Assembly: GCF_000243675.2 (NCBI RefSeq) | Contig: NZ_AHMM02000005.1 | Span: 13,556-77,555, forward strand | Origin: Leptospira inadai serovar Lyme str. 10 | GTDB taxonomy: Bacteria > Spirochaetota > Leptospiria > Leptospirales > Leptospiraceae | DNA length: 64,000 bases | Reading direction: 5' to 3' | In this document: positions 1-9,939 of the stretch, in pieces | Numbering within the stretch: the stretch's first letter is position 1 | How the letters are laid out: the number at the start of each line of letters is the position of its first letter | Made by a program: the position numbers and the translations under genes | Notes under the pieces: generated by a model | What the model saw: the letters and a program-made list of their open reading frames with translations, nothing else | Databases searched by the model: none | Told to the model about the DNA's origin: nothing

Positions 1-1264
1 CCACCACGTACCCGCTCGCAATCCCGCTATTATCAGCATAGTTCAACTGAACGTTAATCGGAGACACGCCGTCGTACCCGTAACCCCCGGCACCGGGACT
101 GGCCGTAATCGTGGGAGCGATATCGTCCCGGGTGATTGCAAACGAATTCTGGCCGGTAAAACCCGAGCTCACACAGATATAAATCGAATTGGAACCCGCG
201 CTCAATTGACTCGCGGAAAGAAAGGAAGTATTATTCTGGTTGGCACTCGCGATCCCGCTCTCGATCACCGTCCCGTCCGAGCAACCGGTCGCATTCTGAC
301 GGATAGAATAGCTACCCGTTTGGCTCGATTTCCAAACATAACTGGCCGTGTTAATGGCGCCTGCGTTCACACTGATGTAAAAGGAACTCACCGGAGATAC
401 AATCGTCACGTTCGGAACGTTATGATTCACTTGATACGAAGCGGTATTCACCCCTTCCAAATTCCCGGCCATATCCCTGCAACGATACTTGATCGTATAC
501 GAACCGTCCCCGTTACCGCCGATGTTCGTCTTCGTCTTGGGGGGATTCGTAATCGTCCCGTTGACCGGTGAATACGTGGGAGAAGTACCGTCGGAAGTAT
601 AGGCCAAATTCCCCGGAGCCACGTTATCCGCGCATACGATCGTCACCGTCTGAACCCCACCGTAGGTGCCCGGAGTGGGGGAAATACTGCTGCTAGGCGG
701 AATCGTATCCGTCAAAAGTCGGGCGATGATCGGGTTATCCACCACACCGTTCCCGGTCGAATCAAACCCCTGGTTCGGATAGATCGTAACCGGATTACCG
801 GAACAGTTCATCCCGGTTGTCAACGTGACGGAACCGTCCGAATGATAACACAAATAATAATCCGGAACCCCGTCCCCGTTTACATCCACCGCATACGGAT
901 TTACCGAGTTAGCCTGGTACAAAAACAGCAGATTCGGGATTCCGTTACCTTGAGTCGACAACCCCACCGCAGTACCGTTCCCGCTCGGATCCACCACGAT
1001 GGCCGACACGATAGCGGCCGAACTCCCGTTCAAATTCACGGACTGCCCGGGCAAAAACTGGCTCTTCCCGAACAAAGGAAGGTTCAAAACCCCTCCGGAA
1101 GAACCGGAGGACGAACTCCCCAGGAACATCTGCTCCAGAGCCGACAAGATGGAATAATCCTGACCCTTCGTAGGCCCGCACCCAACAGCCAAAAAGCTAG
1201 CCAACAAAACGGTCCAAAGACCCCAGCAAGACAAAAAGTAGCCTTTTAGAGTGCGTTCCAACAT
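1..1264 (-). CDS. Large Ig-like repeat lipoprotein, 5' part only
   Basis: The frame is open from ATG at 1264 to the window edge, giving at least 421 codons; the C-terminus lies outside. Residues 1-29 form a signal peptide with a hydrophobic core ending in AVGC, so Cys29 is the likely lipidated residue. A Ser/Gly linker follows at about residues 50-58. A segment near residue 130 reads VDVNGDGVPD, like calcium-binding FG-GAP/VCBS loops. Two or more units starting DTIPPSSSISPTPGTYGG and DDIAPTITASPGAGGYG resemble Ig-like domains of the chitobiase C-terminal/Fn3-associated type. Large lipoproteins of this kind are common at the surface of Leptospira; the function is not known. Surface exposure is inferred. 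It diverges from the tetR gene, with two repeat elements between. Confidence 0.85.
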   Translation of the reverse strand, partial: MLERTLKGYFLSCWGLWTVLLASFLAVGCGPTKGQDYSILSALEQMFLGSSSSGSSGGVLNLPLFGKSQFLPGQSVNLNGSSAAIVSAIVVDPSGNGTAVGLSTQGNGIPNLLFLYQANSVNPYAVDVNGDGVPDYYLCYHSDGSVTLTTGMNCSGNPVTIYPNQGFDSTGNGVVDNPIIARLLTDTIPPSSSISPTPGTYGGVQTVTIVCADNVAPGNLAYTSDGTSPTYSPVNGTITNPPKTKTNIGGNGDGSYTIKYRCRDMAGNLEGVNTASYQVNHNVPNVTIVSPVSSFYISVNAGAINTASYVWKSSQTGSYSIRQNATGCSDGTVIESGIASANQNNTSFLSASQLSAGSNSIYICVSSGFTGQNSFAITRDDIAPTITASPGAGGYGYDGVSPINVQLNYADNSGIASGYVV

Positions 1265-1478
1265 AATACCAGCCAAACGATCCGTTTCCAAGAATGACAA
1301 AGACAAGAATGGAAAAGAAACAATTTGATAAAAACAGATCCTGAAGGGAAAACAAAAATTTGCAACTAAAAAGAGTACAAAATAGGCTGGAAGCGGCGCA
1401 ATTTTTCAACGTTTTTAATCAAAATGACCCCTTATACCCGATTTTTCTCGACAATGAGGCCGAACTATGTTCGCTTGC

Positions 1479-1690
1479 CAGAGGACAGAAGACTGACGAC
1501 AGATGCGCTCGCTTCCAGAGGACTGAAGACTGACGACAGATGCGCTCGCTTCGCTCGCGCTAGACAGAAGCTGCTAGAGGTTGGCAATGCGGCAGAGGTA
1601 GAGGAAACAATCTACGGTAACGCAAGAATCTTTCTTTAGAGCGTGGAAACTCGGCTCATCAATGTTCTGTCCTCAGTCCTCTGTCTTCTG
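1479..1690 (+). repeat. Heptad-ended dispersed element, copy A
   Basis: The left end carries CAGAGGACAGAAGACTGA-type heptads, partly duplicated (two rounds of a unit ending GATGCGCTCGCTT). Then come the common block CGCTAGACAGAAGCTGCTAG, a core with the small inverted repeat GTAGA/TCTAC, the block GAAACTCGGCTCATCAATG, and a right end of TCCTCAGTCCTCTG heptads that are the inverse of the left end. The core differs more from copies B, C and D than the flanking blocks do. No protein function is likely; short frames across it are artefacts of the heptads. Confidence 0.85.
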
Positions 1691-1857
1691 CAAGACAGAA
1701 GCTGCTCGATGTTGTGAAGGTTATAGAAGTAGAGGAGATATCTACTGTAATGCAGGAATTTTTCTCTAGAGCGTGGAATCTCCGATCACCAATGTTCTGT
1801 CCTCTGTCCTCAGTCCTCTGTCCTCTGTCTTCTGACACCTGTCCTCTGCAAGACAGA
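1691..1857 (+). repeat. Heptad-ended dispersed element, copy B (abuts A)
   Basis: It follows copy A directly, joined by CAAGACAGAAGCTGCT. It lacks the left heptads and the CGCTCGCTTCGCTCGCG block, has the standard core (GTAGA, spacer, TCTAC), and ends in an expanded right-hand heptad run (about six TCCTCTG-like units), then again CAAGACAGA at 1849-1857. The head-to-tail arrangement suggests tandem duplication or recombination between the terminal repeats. Confidence 0.8.
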
Positions 1858-1952
1858 AAGGCAGGAAACAATAAATCTTATGTTTGTTTCCTGTGTACTT
1901 TTTTTAGTGGGAAACTGGAAAAGAGTTTGACCAAAACTTGTCGAAAGGGCAC

Positions 1953-1994
1953 ATTCAAACCGACCGTCGGTCTATACCGACGGTCGGTTTGAAT
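1953..1994. promoter_or_regulatory. Perfect palindromic operator before tetR-type gene
   Basis: Two 19-base arms, ATTCAAACCGACCGTCGGT and its exact complement, flank a four-base centre CTAT. The site ends 11 bases before the ATG of the TetR-family gene, so it very probably is that repressor's own operator. The inner part (ACCGACCGTCGGT) is of the type bound by TetR-family dimers. Strength and partner are inferred. Confidence 0.8.
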
Positions 1995-2005
1995 GGAGAA
2001 CTCGA

Positions 2006-2746
2006 ATGATTCCAGCTAAAGTTTCCACAAGAGAAAGAATTCTTAACGAATCCAGAAAGCTATTCTTTGCCAAAGGATACGAAACAACATCGATCCAGGA
2101 TATTCTCTCCGCACTTGATATCGCGAAGGGTACGTTTTATCACCACTTTCAATCAAAGGAAGAATTATTGGAAGAGATTGCAGTAAAGTTTGCTCAAGAA
2201 GCTCACTCTACAATGCAAGCGGAGATCGGGGACCTTGGAAACGAGGGAACAGGATTGGATAAAATTCGGAGAGCCTTGATCGTGACTCATAATTGGAAGA
2301 AAGGGAAAGCGGAGGAAATTCGGTTCTTATTGGAATCGCTCTTTTCGGCGGGCAACCTTCAATTGAGAGACAAGATTCATAGAAAATCCGTCGATCTTAG
2401 TTTTCCGCTTTTCGTGTCCTTAACGTTGGAAGGCCAACAAGACGGCTCCTTGCAAAGCAAGTTAAGAGCGGACCATTTAACTTCCATCATCTTTGATCTT
2501 TCCGATGCGTTAGGAGAAAGAGTCGCTTTCTTCCTTTTAGGAAAGAGCAAAGAGAGCGACGATGAGATATACGAGCTAATGCTTTCGTATCATAAAACGA
2601 TCGAAGGATTGCTCGGATGTCCGGAAGGCGGATTGGATTATTTCGATCGAAACGAATGGACGGAGTTATCAAAATTATTTAGAAAACCCGAACCAATCGC
2701 TGAAAGTTTCTCGGAACCCACTCCATTAGTGGCGAATGCCAGTTAA
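2006..2746 (+). CDS. TetR/AcrR-family transcriptional regulator
   Basis: The 246-residue protein has an N-terminal TetR helix-turn-helix at about residues 8-54, with the typical recognition segment IAKGTFYHHFQSKEELL starting near residue 39. The rest is a helical ligand-binding/dimer domain that cannot be assigned to a ligand. The gene starts 11 bases after a 42-base perfect palindrome, which suggests autorepression. A DUF1801 gene follows after 35 bases and is probably co-transcribed. The size is slightly longer than usual for the family (about 200). Confidence 0.93.
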   Translation: MIPAKVSTRERILNESRKLFFAKGYETTSIQDILSALDIAKGTFYHHFQSKEELLEEIAVKFAQEAHSTMQAEIGDLGNEGTGLDKIRRALIVTHNWKKGKAEEIRFLLESLFSAGNLQLRDKIHRKSVDLSFPLFVSLTLEGQQDGSLQSKLRADHLTSIIFDLSDALGERVAFFLLGKSKESDDEIYELMLSYHKTIEGLLGCPEGGLDYFDRNEWTELSKLFRKPEPIAESFSEPTPLVANAS

Positions 2747-2781
2747 CGTGCCAACGGCAACTCGATTGCCGAGGATAGAAT

Positions 2782-3186
2782 ATGCTACTCTATGCTCTTG
2801 TTCCTACCCTTCCTAGAATCGATTGGGAAACTCCGATCGATTCCGGAATTGAAGATTATATTAAGCGGTCGTCCGAAATTCGGAAAAGTAGAATGCAGGA
2901 ATTACTCGATTTTATGCGAACCGAATATCCCGACCTTCGAGAAAGTCTGAAATATAAGATGCCTACTTTTGAAAGGAACGGAAAAAGTATTTCTTTTGCG
3001 AACCAGAAGAACTATCTCTCCATTTACTTTCCGGAAGAATCCTATGTTAGAGCGTTCCGTGCAAAAGCTAGCGGTATTGCCAGCGGAAAAACCTGTATCA
3101 ACTTAAAAGACAAAGATAAGGTTCCGATGGTCTATCTGAAAACCTTACTAAAGAAGGCTCTTGCGGATAAATCGAAACGAAACTGA
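2782..3186 (+). CDS. DUF1801 (YdhG-like) protein
   Basis: This 134-residue protein matches the small DUF1801/YdhG fold: an opening helix (IEDYIKRSSEIRKSRMQELL), then LRESLKYKMPTFERNG and SISFANQKNYLSIYF, where the 'K-YKMPTF' and 'YLSIYF' strands are typical. The biochemical role of the family is not established. It follows the TetR gene closely in the same direction and is its most likely co-regulated partner. The first 15 residues are weakly conserved in character, so the true start may be internal. Confidence 0.8.
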   Translation: MLLYALVPTLPRIDWETPIDSGIEDYIKRSSEIRKSRMQELLDFMRTEYPDLRESLKYKMPTFERNGKSISFANQKNYLSIYFPEESYVRAFRAKASGIASGKTCINLKDKDKVPMVYLKTLLKKALADKSKRN

Positions 3187-3213
3187 TAGGCGGCTACTCT
3201 TTCCTTCTTAAAA

Positions 3214-3262
3214 GGGAATACGACCTTCGAAGTTGTTCGATCCTCTTCCGGGTCGTATTCCC
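3214..3262. promoter_or_regulatory. Inverted repeat between DUF1801 gene and valS
   Basis: Arms GGGAATACGACC (3214-3225) and GGTCGTATTCCC (3251-3262) pair perfectly over 12 bases with a 25-base loop. No T-run follows on the plus strand, so a classic terminator is not supported; a CCCC AAAA context follows. The 297-base interval also has a possible -35 (TTGACC, 3441-3446) ahead of valS. A role in ending the tetR transcript or in the valS leader is inference. Confidence 0.5.
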
Positions 3263-3483
3263 CAAAACCACTCCCGCCTCTTCACAAGAAAACGGCTTAT
3301 CGGAATGAAATCCGAGCTCTGCATCGAATCCGGTTTCCCGGATCGCAATTCTTCTTTATAACGGTATGTGTCCTACTAAAAAAGAATGTGACATAATTAA
3401 CGGCGAATTCTCAGACTCGAATCGCAGAGTTTCTATTCACTTGACCTCTCCCTTCCGCAGAAAAATCTATCCGAACGAAGGCC

Positions 3484-6135
3484 ATGAAGAAGCAGATAAG
3501 CGATCGTTACGAACCCGCGAGCGTCGAGCCAAAATGGATTTCCCTCTGGGAAGAACGTAAAAGCTTTTGCCCGAACCAAGCAGTTTCCCCTTCTTTTTCG
3601 ATCGCAATACCTCCTCCGAATGTGACCGGAAGTCTCCACATCGGACATGCTCTGAATCATACGATCCAAGATATCATCATTCGAATCGAACGGAAGAAAG
3701 GAAAAGCGGCGCTTTGGATTCCGGGAATGGATCATGCCGGAATTGCAACCCAAGTCGTAGTCGAGCGGGAATTGGCAAAAGAAGGAAAGAAACGCACCGA
3801 TTTTACCCGGGAAGAATTCGAAAAGAAGGTTTGGGAGTGGAAGGAACATTCGGGTGGATTGATCCGTAACCAGCAAAAACTGCTAGGAGAATCCGTCGAT
3901 TGGTCGCGGCAAAGATTCACTATGGACGAAGGCCTATCCAAGGCGGTCGTTACGGTTTTTAAATCCCTATATGACGAAGGCTTGATTTATCGCGGAGAAC
4001 GCATCATCAACTGGTGTCCTAAAACTCTGACTGCGATTTCGGACTTGGAAGTCGAATACAAGGAAACAAAAGGCAAATTATACCATCTACGGTATCCGAT
4101 CGTCGGACAGCCGGGAAAATACGTTATCGTCGCTACGACTAGACCTGAAACCATGTTCGGGGACGTCGCAGTCGCCGCGCACCCGGATGACGAACGTTAT
4201 AAAAATTTAAAAGGCGCCGTGGTGGAGCTCCCGCTCACAAATCGCACGATCCCGATCGTATTCGACGGTTTCGTAGATAAGGATTTCGGTTCCGGTTTGG
4301 TGAAAATCACTCCTGCCCACGACGCGAACGACTTCGAAGCAGGACAACGTCTCGGCTTAAAGCCGTTGATCGTAATGAACCCGAATGCCACTCTAAACGA
4401 ACAGGCGGGAAAATACGCGGGACTAGATCGTTTCGTCGCTCGCAGAAAGATAGTCTCGGATCTGGAAGAGGCGGGATTGGTCGAGAAGGTCGAAGATCAT
4501 GTTCATTCTATAGGGCATAATTCCAGAGGTGGAGAGGTAATAGAGCCGTATCTTTCCCTACAATGGTTCTGCAAAATGAGATCCCTCGCGGATCTAGCCG
4601 TCGAAGCGGTTCGTTCCGGAGAAACGGAATTCGCGCCTAAGCTTTGGGAAAAAACTTTTTTCGAATGGATGAACAATATCCGAGACTGGTGCGTTTCCAG
4701 GCAACTTTGGTGGGGACACCGAATTCCCGCATATCATTGCAAAAATTGTAATCATACGGAAGTTTCCGAATCGAAAGTAGAAGTTTGCCCGAATTGCAGC
4801 TCTCGCGACGTGGAGCAGGATCCCGACGTATTGGACACTTGGTTCTCGTCCCAACTCTGGCCGTTTTCGACATTAGGTTGGCCGGAACGTACACCGGATT
4901 TCGAGAAATTTTATCCGACGCAAGTTCTCGTTACCGCTTTCGATATCATCTTTTTCTGGGTAGCCCGCATGATTATGATGGGCAAAAAATTTACCGGAAA
5001 ATCCCCTTTCGCAAAAGTAATCATCCATGCGCTCGTCCGCGATAAGGAAGGAAAAAAATTTTCCAAGTCGGTCGGGAACGTCGTGGATCCTCTCGATATG
5101 ATGAACAAATACGGAACCGATTCGTTCCGTTTCTTCTTGGCCGCCACTCTTCCCGAAGCGAAGGATATTCTCTTTGACGAAAGCCGACTGGACGGTTACC
5201 GCTCTTTCTGCAATAAGATTTGGAATTCCAGCAGATTCATTCAGATGAACTTGGAGGAAGGATTCCAAAAGAAGAAACTAGAAACTTCTTACGGCTCCAG
5301 ATTGGAACCGATGGACAAATGGATCCTGCACAAATTCAACGAAACTCTTTCCAACTACGAACGAGCCTATTCCAAATTTCTTTTTTTTGAAATGGCTTCC
5401 GAAATTTACGAATTCGTTTGGGGCGATTTTTGCGATTGGTACATCGAACTCGTAAAACCGAGGATCTACGGTAAATTAGGACCCGAATCCCAGGAAGTCG
5501 CCAAGCAAGTGTTAGTGGACATTCTCGTTCAAGCATTAGGATTATTGCATCCTTTTATGCCTTTCTTAACCGAAGAAATCCATGAGGTATTCGGAGAGGG
5601 AGAATTCCTGATCGGGACACCTTTTCCGACCAAATATTCCGCTTCGGCGGAAGACGAGGGAGTCGTTAAGACCACTATTATGCAGGAAGCGATCAAGCAA
5701 ATCCGCGTACAAAGAGCGGAAAACGGCGTTCCTCTGGATAAAAAATGCCAGGCCATATTAAAATCGACCAATCCGTTAGTCGCCTCTTCCGTTAAAGATT
5801 TTGAAGTTTCGATTTTACAGCTGGCTCGGTTGGAAAACATTCGCGTAGACGAGGCTTACTCGATCGAAAAAACGGATTCGGTCGGTGCGTTTCGATTCGG
5901 CGAAGTGATTCTTCCCCTTGCCGGAATGATCGATTTTGAAAAGGAAAAAGCGAGATTAGAAAAAGAACTTCAAAAAACCGTGCAAGAAGAGGAGAAACTT
6001 TCTTCCAAGCTCGAAAATGCGAATTTTCTTGCGAAAGCGAATCCGGACATCGTCGAAAAGGAAAAGGAAAAACTCCGGCTTTTAAAGGAAAAAGTGGAAA
6101 TCATTCGCAAGGGAATCGAAAAGCTTTCTTACTGA
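3484..6135 (+). CDS. valS: Valyl-tRNA synthetase
   Basis: The 883-residue class I synthetase charges tRNA-Val with valine in the cytosol. Signatures visible: [18 protein letters not shown] with the HIGH box at residues 52-55, the editing-domain motif [19 protein letters not shown], and KFSKS (residues 525-529) in place of KMSKS. A CxxC pair duplicated around residues 417-441 looks like a small zinc ribbon within the catalytic domain. The last 70 residues are a charged coiled-coil arm, as expected for ValRS. The length is typical. An AAGG lies just upstream of the ATG. It is followed by purD after 113 bases, with no clear terminator. Confidence 0.97.
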   Translation: MKKQISDRYEPASVEPKWISLWEERKSFCPNQAVSPSFSIAIPPPNVTGSLHIGHALNHTIQDIIIRIERKKGKAALWIPGMDHAGIATQVVVERELAKEGKKRTDFTREEFEKKVWEWKEHSGGLIRNQQKLLGESVDWSRQRFTMDEGLSKAVVTVFKSLYDEGLIYRGERIINWCPKTLTAISDLEVEYKETKGKLYHLRYPIVGQPGKYVIVATTRPETMFGDVAVAAHPDDERYKNLKGAVVELPLTNRTIPIVFDGFVDKDFGSGLVKITPAHDANDFEAGQRLGLKPLIVMNPNATLNEQAGKYAGLDRFVARRKIVSDLEEAGLVEKVEDHVHSIGHNSRGGEVIEPYLSLQWFCKMRSLADLAVEAVRSGETEFAPKLWEKTFFEWMNNIRDWCVSRQLWWGHRIPAYHCKNCNHTEVSESKVEVCPNCSSRDVEQDPDVLDTWFSSQLWPFSTLGWPERTPDFEKFYPTQVLVTAFDIIFFWVARMIMMGKKFTGKSPFAKVIIHALVRDKEGKKFSKSVGNVVDPLDMMNKYGTDSFRFFLAATLPEAKDILFDESRLDGYRSFCNKIWNSSRFIQMNLEEGFQKKKLETSYGSRLEPMDKWILHKFNETLSNYERAYSKFLFFEMASEIYEFVWGDFCDWYIELVKPRIYGKLGPESQEVAKQVLVDILVQALGLLHPFMPFLTEEIHEVFGEGEFLIGTPFPTKYSASAEDEGVVKTTIMQEAIKQIRVQRAENGVPLDKKCQAILKSTNPLVASSVKDFEVSILQLARLENIRVDEAYSIEKTDSVGAFRFGEVILPLAGMIDFEKEKARLEKELQKTVQEEEKLSSKLENANFLAKANPDIVEKEKEKLRLLKEKVEIIRKGIEKLSY

Positions 6136-6248
6136 AACGGTATTTATAAGTTTTTCATAATTCGATTTATTTCAAAAAAGGCGTTCTTCTTTCGTCCTTT
6201 TCGGTTTGTTGAGCGCATAGTAAGAATCTTGGAGCGGTCTTTTATATT

Positions 6249-7520
6249 ATGTCTAGTGTTCTTTTAATCGGCTCTGGCGGTAGGGAAAGTGCAATCGCTT
6301 ACAAACTAAGGCAATCTTCAAAATTGACCTCCCTCCATGTTTTTCCGGGAAACGGCGGCTTTCCCGAAGAGGAACTCCTCCCCATCGATTCCTTAGACTT
6401 AAAACAAAAAACGTCCGTGCAAGAGTTCGTTAGAAAAGGGGGATATGACCTAGTCGTAGTCGGACCCGAGGATCCCTTAGTGGACGGTATCTGCGATTGG
6501 CTTCAGGAAATAAACGTACCGACTTTCGGGCCGTCCGCTTACTGTGCGCAGGTGGAGGGATCCAAAGAATTTGCAAAATCTTTAATGAACGAGGCGGGAG
6601 TTCCTACCGCAAAATACGAGTCTTTTTCCGATTTCGAGTCCGCCTTGGCCTATACCCGAAAAGAGGGAGTTCCGATCGTAATTAAGGCGGACGGGCTCGC
6701 AGCAGGAAAAGGGGTCACGGTTTGTTTTCGGATCGAAGAGGCCGTGATCGCGCTCAAAGAAATCTTTTTAGATAAGAAATTCGGAGTTAGCGGAAATAAA
6801 GTCGTTATCGAAGAATTTATGGAAGGTCAAGAAGCTTCCATCTTTGCGATAAGCGACGGCATCAGATATTTTACTCTTCCCGCCGCACAGGATCATAAGC
6901 GGGCCTATGACGGAGACAAGGGTCCGAACACCGGAGGCATGGGCGCATACTGTCCGACGCCTATCATCACGTCTGAAACATTAGAAAATATTAATCGAAC
7001 CGTTTTCGATCCGATGTTCGAAGTATTCCGAAAAAAAGGTCATCCTTATAAAGGACTATTGTACGCCGGATTAATGATCACTCCTAAGGGAGAACCGAAG
7101 ATAGTGGAATTTAATTGCCGCTTCGGTGATCCGGAAACGCAGTGTGTGCTTCCGATGCTGGACGGCGACTTATTGGAGATTTTCATGGCAAGCGCCAAAG
7201 GAAACCTCTCCGGCGTAAAAACGAGCATTCTACCGGGTGCATCTACCGTGGTCGTTTTGGCCGCAGATGGTTATCCCGAATCTTATGCAAAGAATATTCC
7301 TTTAAATATCCCCGAAACGGGTAGTAAAGATATCGTAGTTTTTCATGCAGGAACTTCAAAAAAGGATGGAAACATAATCTCCACGGGTGGAAGAATTTTA
7401 GGAGTTTCGGCCCGAGGAAAGAATCTGAAGGATTCTGTAGAAAAAGCTTATTCTTATTTAAGCAAACTCGACGCGCCCAAAACCTTCTACCGAAAGGATA
7501 TTGCTCACAAAGCATTGTAG
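6249..7520 (+). CDS. purD: Phosphoribosylamine-glycine ligase
   Basis: The 423-residue ATP-grasp enzyme (GAR synthetase) joins glycine to phosphoribosylamine in the second step of purine synthesis. It has the N-terminal [17 protein letters not shown] segment (the family norm is GGREHA, so His is replaced by Ser here), the ATP-grasp core with [13 protein letters not shown], the signature [16 protein letters not shown], and [13 protein letters not shown] with metal-binding residues. Full family length. The next gene starts three bases after the stop, so the two are co-transcribed. Confidence 0.97.
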   Translation: MSSVLLIGSGGRESAIAYKLRQSSKLTSLHVFPGNGGFPEEELLPIDSLDLKQKTSVQEFVRKGGYDLVVVGPEDPLVDGICDWLQEINVPTFGPSAYCAQVEGSKEFAKSLMNEAGVPTAKYESFSDFESALAYTRKEGVPIVIKADGLAAGKGVTVCFRIEEAVIALKEIFLDKKFGVSGNKVVIEEFMEGQEASIFAISDGIRYFTLPAAQDHKRAYDGDKGPNTGGMGAYCPTPIITSETLENINRTVFDPMFEVFRKKGHPYKGLLYAGLMITPKGEPKIVEFNCRFGDPETQCVLPMLDGDLLEIFMASAKGNLSGVKTSILPGASTVVVLAADGYPESYAKNIPLNIPETGSKDIVVFHAGTSKKDGNIISTGGRILGVSARGKNLKDSVEKAYSYLSKLDAPKTFYRKDIAHKAL

Positions 7521-7523
7521 ACT

Positions 7524-8369
7524 ATGCCGTTTCTCGTATCTGGAAATATAGATTTAATCGATCAGGTCAGCCTGCGCAAGTTGGAGAAGCATCTAGGGGT
7601 CATTTTATCTCCTCATCAATATCCGATAGAACAATATAATTTAATTCGAAATTCCTTACGATCCAAACTAGATTCGGAAAACTTAATTCGAAGAATGAGT
7701 AGGAAAGAATTGCTTTCCTTTATCTATATTCTCACGCAGTTCGGGGATGTCGTCCAAGGGGAGACTCCCCAAGAATATCTAGACGTCGACAATATACCCG
7801 TCGTTTTAGAATGGCAGAAGGGACATTTTATGGTTCCTTACGAAGTCCTGGATTTTTTAGCGCATTCTAGAGTATTTCGAAATCAAAATTATCTGTTTGC
7901 GCTGATTCCTCCCCTGCCTTCTAAGGAAAAGAAAGCTTGGATCGAATGGATAGGAGCCGGATACGGGAAAACGTTTCCCAGAGAGATCAATCACGAGCTT
8001 TATTTTCAATGCCGACATCTGCAAAAACCCTTCCAAGGAAAGAGTCTGGTCCAGGAAGAAGTCATTCGGATCGATCAATTATGGGCTCCGGGAAAAGATG
8101 AAGTCGCCGACTGGTTTTATAAGGGAATCACTCCTTTCTATACGGCCATGAAGGAGCTCCAGCGGGTAGAGAGAGATCCTTTCTTATTGCATGTTTTAGA
8201 TCTAATTCGTTCGGGAAAACTTGTCCTAAAACGCACCCCGGAGGAATTTGGCAAAAGAGAGGAGTTCGATCTCGTCTCGACTGTGGAAGGCAACACGCCC
8301 CAATTACGGGACACCGTATTTAGTTGGGAAGTGGAACGGGAAGAACGCGAAGACTTTCTTTTCCGTTGA
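7524..8369 (+). CDS. Conserved hypothetical protein (purD-linked)
   Basis: The 281-residue product is not assigned to a known domain. It is soluble, with no signal peptide or membrane helix, rich in aromatic and charged residues, and acidic at its end. Two stretches look helical and repeat-like (residues 20-80 and 190-225). It begins three bases after purD and is followed by prfB, so expression is likely tied to purine and translation genes. Codon use looks like its neighbours, arguing for a resident gene. Confidence 0.75.
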   Translation: MPFLVSGNIDLIDQVSLRKLEKHLGVILSPHQYPIEQYNLIRNSLRSKLDSENLIRRMSRKELLSFIYILTQFGDVVQGETPQEYLDVDNIPVVLEWQKGHFMVPYEVLDFLAHSRVFRNQNYLFALIPPLPSKEKKAWIEWIGAGYGKTFPREINHELYFQCRHLQKPFQGKSLVQEEVIRIDQLWAPGKDEVADWFYKGITPFYTAMKELQRVERDPFLLHVLDLIRSGKLVLKRTPEEFGKREEFDLVSTVEGNTPQLRDTVFSWEVEREEREDFLFR

Positions 8370-8396
8370 AGAGCCGGCTCTTCCTTCCCTCTTTTT
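8368..8396 (+). terminator. Weak intrinsic terminator candidate
   Basis: GAAGAGCCGGCTCTTC (8368-8383) is a perfect palindrome able to form a six-pair stem with a CCGG loop, followed by a pyrimidine run ending in TTTTT at 8392-8396. It overlaps the stop of the preceding gene and precedes prfB by about 40 bases. The stem is short, so read-through is likely. Confidence 0.45.
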
Positions 8397-8433
8397 CACA
8401 CATCTTATTATAAAGCAGTAAAAATCGATCCGC

Positions 8434-9537
8434 ATGGAAGTTAAAAACGCCAAGGAACTCAAACGTCTCTCTAAAGAATTACAGGAGAATTTCCTGAATC
8501 GATGGAAACTCTTGAATCTGGATAAGGATCAAGATCAATTAAAGTCCTTTAACGATAGAATATCCGATCCCTCGTTTTGGGATAACCCGGATCAGGCAAA
8601 ATCAATCAGCCAACGAAAAACCGAATTAGAACGAAAACTTGCGCCCTGGATCGCAATCCGACAGGACATCAACGACTTTCCGGATTTGGTGGAATTAACT
8701 TTCGAAGAGAAAGGGGAAGACGGGGTAGAAGAGCTTAGTACGGAATATTCCCGTCTAAAAGACGAATTTGAAAGATTAGAACTCCTCGGCGCACTGAACG
8801 AACCGGAGGATATGAAGCCCGCCTTCTTGAATATTCATCCCGGCGCAGGCGGCACCGAAAGTCAAGATTGGGCAGAAATGCTTTTTCGAATGTATTTAAA
8901 ATACTTCGATAAGAAAGGATATCAGTACAGCGTCGTCGATTTTCAAGAAGGTGAAGGCGCCGGGATCAAGAATGCGACGATCCATGTAATCGGGGATTTC
9001 GCTTACGGTTTTTTGAAATGCGAAAACGGAGTTCATAGACTAGTCCGAATCTCCCCTTTCGACGCAAATAAAAGACGACATACGTCTTTCGTTTCGGTTC
9101 ACGTCAGTCCTGAGCTGGACGACGATATCGATATAAAAATCGAAGATAAGGATTTGAGAATCGACGTGTATCGTTCGTCCGGTGCCGGCGGACAACACGT
9201 CAACACTACCGACTCGGCAGTCCGAATGACGCATATTCCGACAGGGATCGTCGTCGCCTGCCAAAATGAACGTTCGCAAATTAAAAACCGCGATACTGCG
9301 ATGAAGATGCTCAAGGCGCGTTTATATGAAATGGAACAGGAGCGATTAAAAGAGGATCTGCAAAAAAAATCCGGCGAAAAGAAAGACATCGCCTGGGGAA
9401 ATCAAATCCGCTCATACGTATTCCATCCTTATAATATGGTTAAAGACCATCGAACGGATTATGAAACCGGAAATGTTCAGGCGGTTATGGACGGGGACAT
9501 AGAACCGTTTATTATGGCTTACTTAAAAACCCTCTAA
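8434..9537 (+). CDS. prfB: Peptide chain release factor 2
   Basis: The 367-residue factor recognises UGA and UAA stops and triggers peptide release. The tripeptide SPF at residues 207-209 is the RF2-type codon-recognition motif, and GAGGQ (GGQ at 252-254) is the catalytic loop. The whole protein is encoded in one uninterrupted frame: where many bacteria have the autoregulatory CTTTGAC frameshift, this gene reads CTG GAT AAG. Thus the usual RF2 feedback frameshift is absent. Its 3' end overlaps the convergent short gene below by 26 bases. Confidence 0.97.
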   Translation: MEVKNAKELKRLSKELQENFLNRWKLLNLDKDQDQLKSFNDRISDPSFWDNPDQAKSISQRKTELERKLAPWIAIRQDINDFPDLVELTFEEKGEDGVEELSTEYSRLKDEFERLELLGALNEPEDMKPAFLNIHPGAGGTESQDWAEMLFRMYLKYFDKKGYQYSVVDFQEGEGAGIKNATIHVIGDFAYGFLKCENGVHRLVRISPFDANKRRHTSFVSVHVSPELDDDIDIKIEDKDLRIDVYRSSGAGGQHVNTTDSAVRMTHIPTGIVVACQNERSQIKNRDTAMKMLKARLYEMEQERLKEDLQKKSGEKKDIAWGNQIRSYVFHPYNMVKDHRTDYETGNVQAVMDGDIEPFIMAYLKTL

Positions 9538-9757
9538 CGAATCGATGATATATCGATTCCCCGGACCGATATCCGTTCCAGCCGAGAACAAACGTTTCCC
9601 CCGCTTTTCGATACTCTCCGGTTTGATGATGAGAGATCACATAAAACGGTCCCTGAACTTCTTCTCGAACTTCCACCGTATTAAAAGCACCCATGTATCC
9701 GAGAAATACGATCAATAAGAGGAGTATAACCCCGGCGATGGATAAACCGATTTTCAT
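9512..9757 (-). CDS. Short membrane-anchored protein, probable truncated GyrI-like
   Basis: From ATG at 9757 (GAGG six bases upstream) the product is 81 residues. Residues 1-23 form a membrane helix ([20 protein letters not shown]). [22 protein letters not shown] then resembles the first strands of GyrI-like effector-binding domains, which normally continue for about 120 more residues. Here the frame ends within prfB's 3' end, so most of the domain is missing. A longer upstream start exists at 9841 but lacks a better ribosome site. Whether it still functions is unknown. Confidence 0.55.
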   Translation of the reverse strand: MKIGLSIAGVILLLLIVFLGYMGAFNTVEVREEVQGPFYVISHHQTGEYRKAGETFVLGWNGYRSGESIYHRFVRGFLSKP

Positions 9758-9939
9758 AGAAACCTCGACTATATTTATGGAAGCGATCGGAGCCAAAAAA
9801 AGCGATGCGTAACGTCCCAACGGCTTGGCATCCCGAAACATATTCTCATAAAAGTATTTCTAACGTTAAAAATCCGATTCGAAGGTTTCAGTTGTTCACC
9901 AAACCGTTGCATCTAGTTTCGTGAACGATAAGCGATGAA

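Noticed and set aside
206..1249. Plus-strand frames at 206-571 and 842-1249
   Set aside because: They lie opposite the continuous minus-strand lipoprotein frame, which has a signal peptide and Ig-like content. The plus-strand products are Arg-rich with no domain.
1424..1992. Short frames across the repeat elements on both strands, including peptides of the form DRGQRTEDRGQ
   Set aside because: They come from translating the heptads, have no ribosome sites, and differences between copies change amino acids freely.
3187..3483. T-box or other aminoacyl-tRNA-responsive leader for valS
   Set aside because: No T-box sequence and no terminator with a T-run were found; only a plain inverted repeat.
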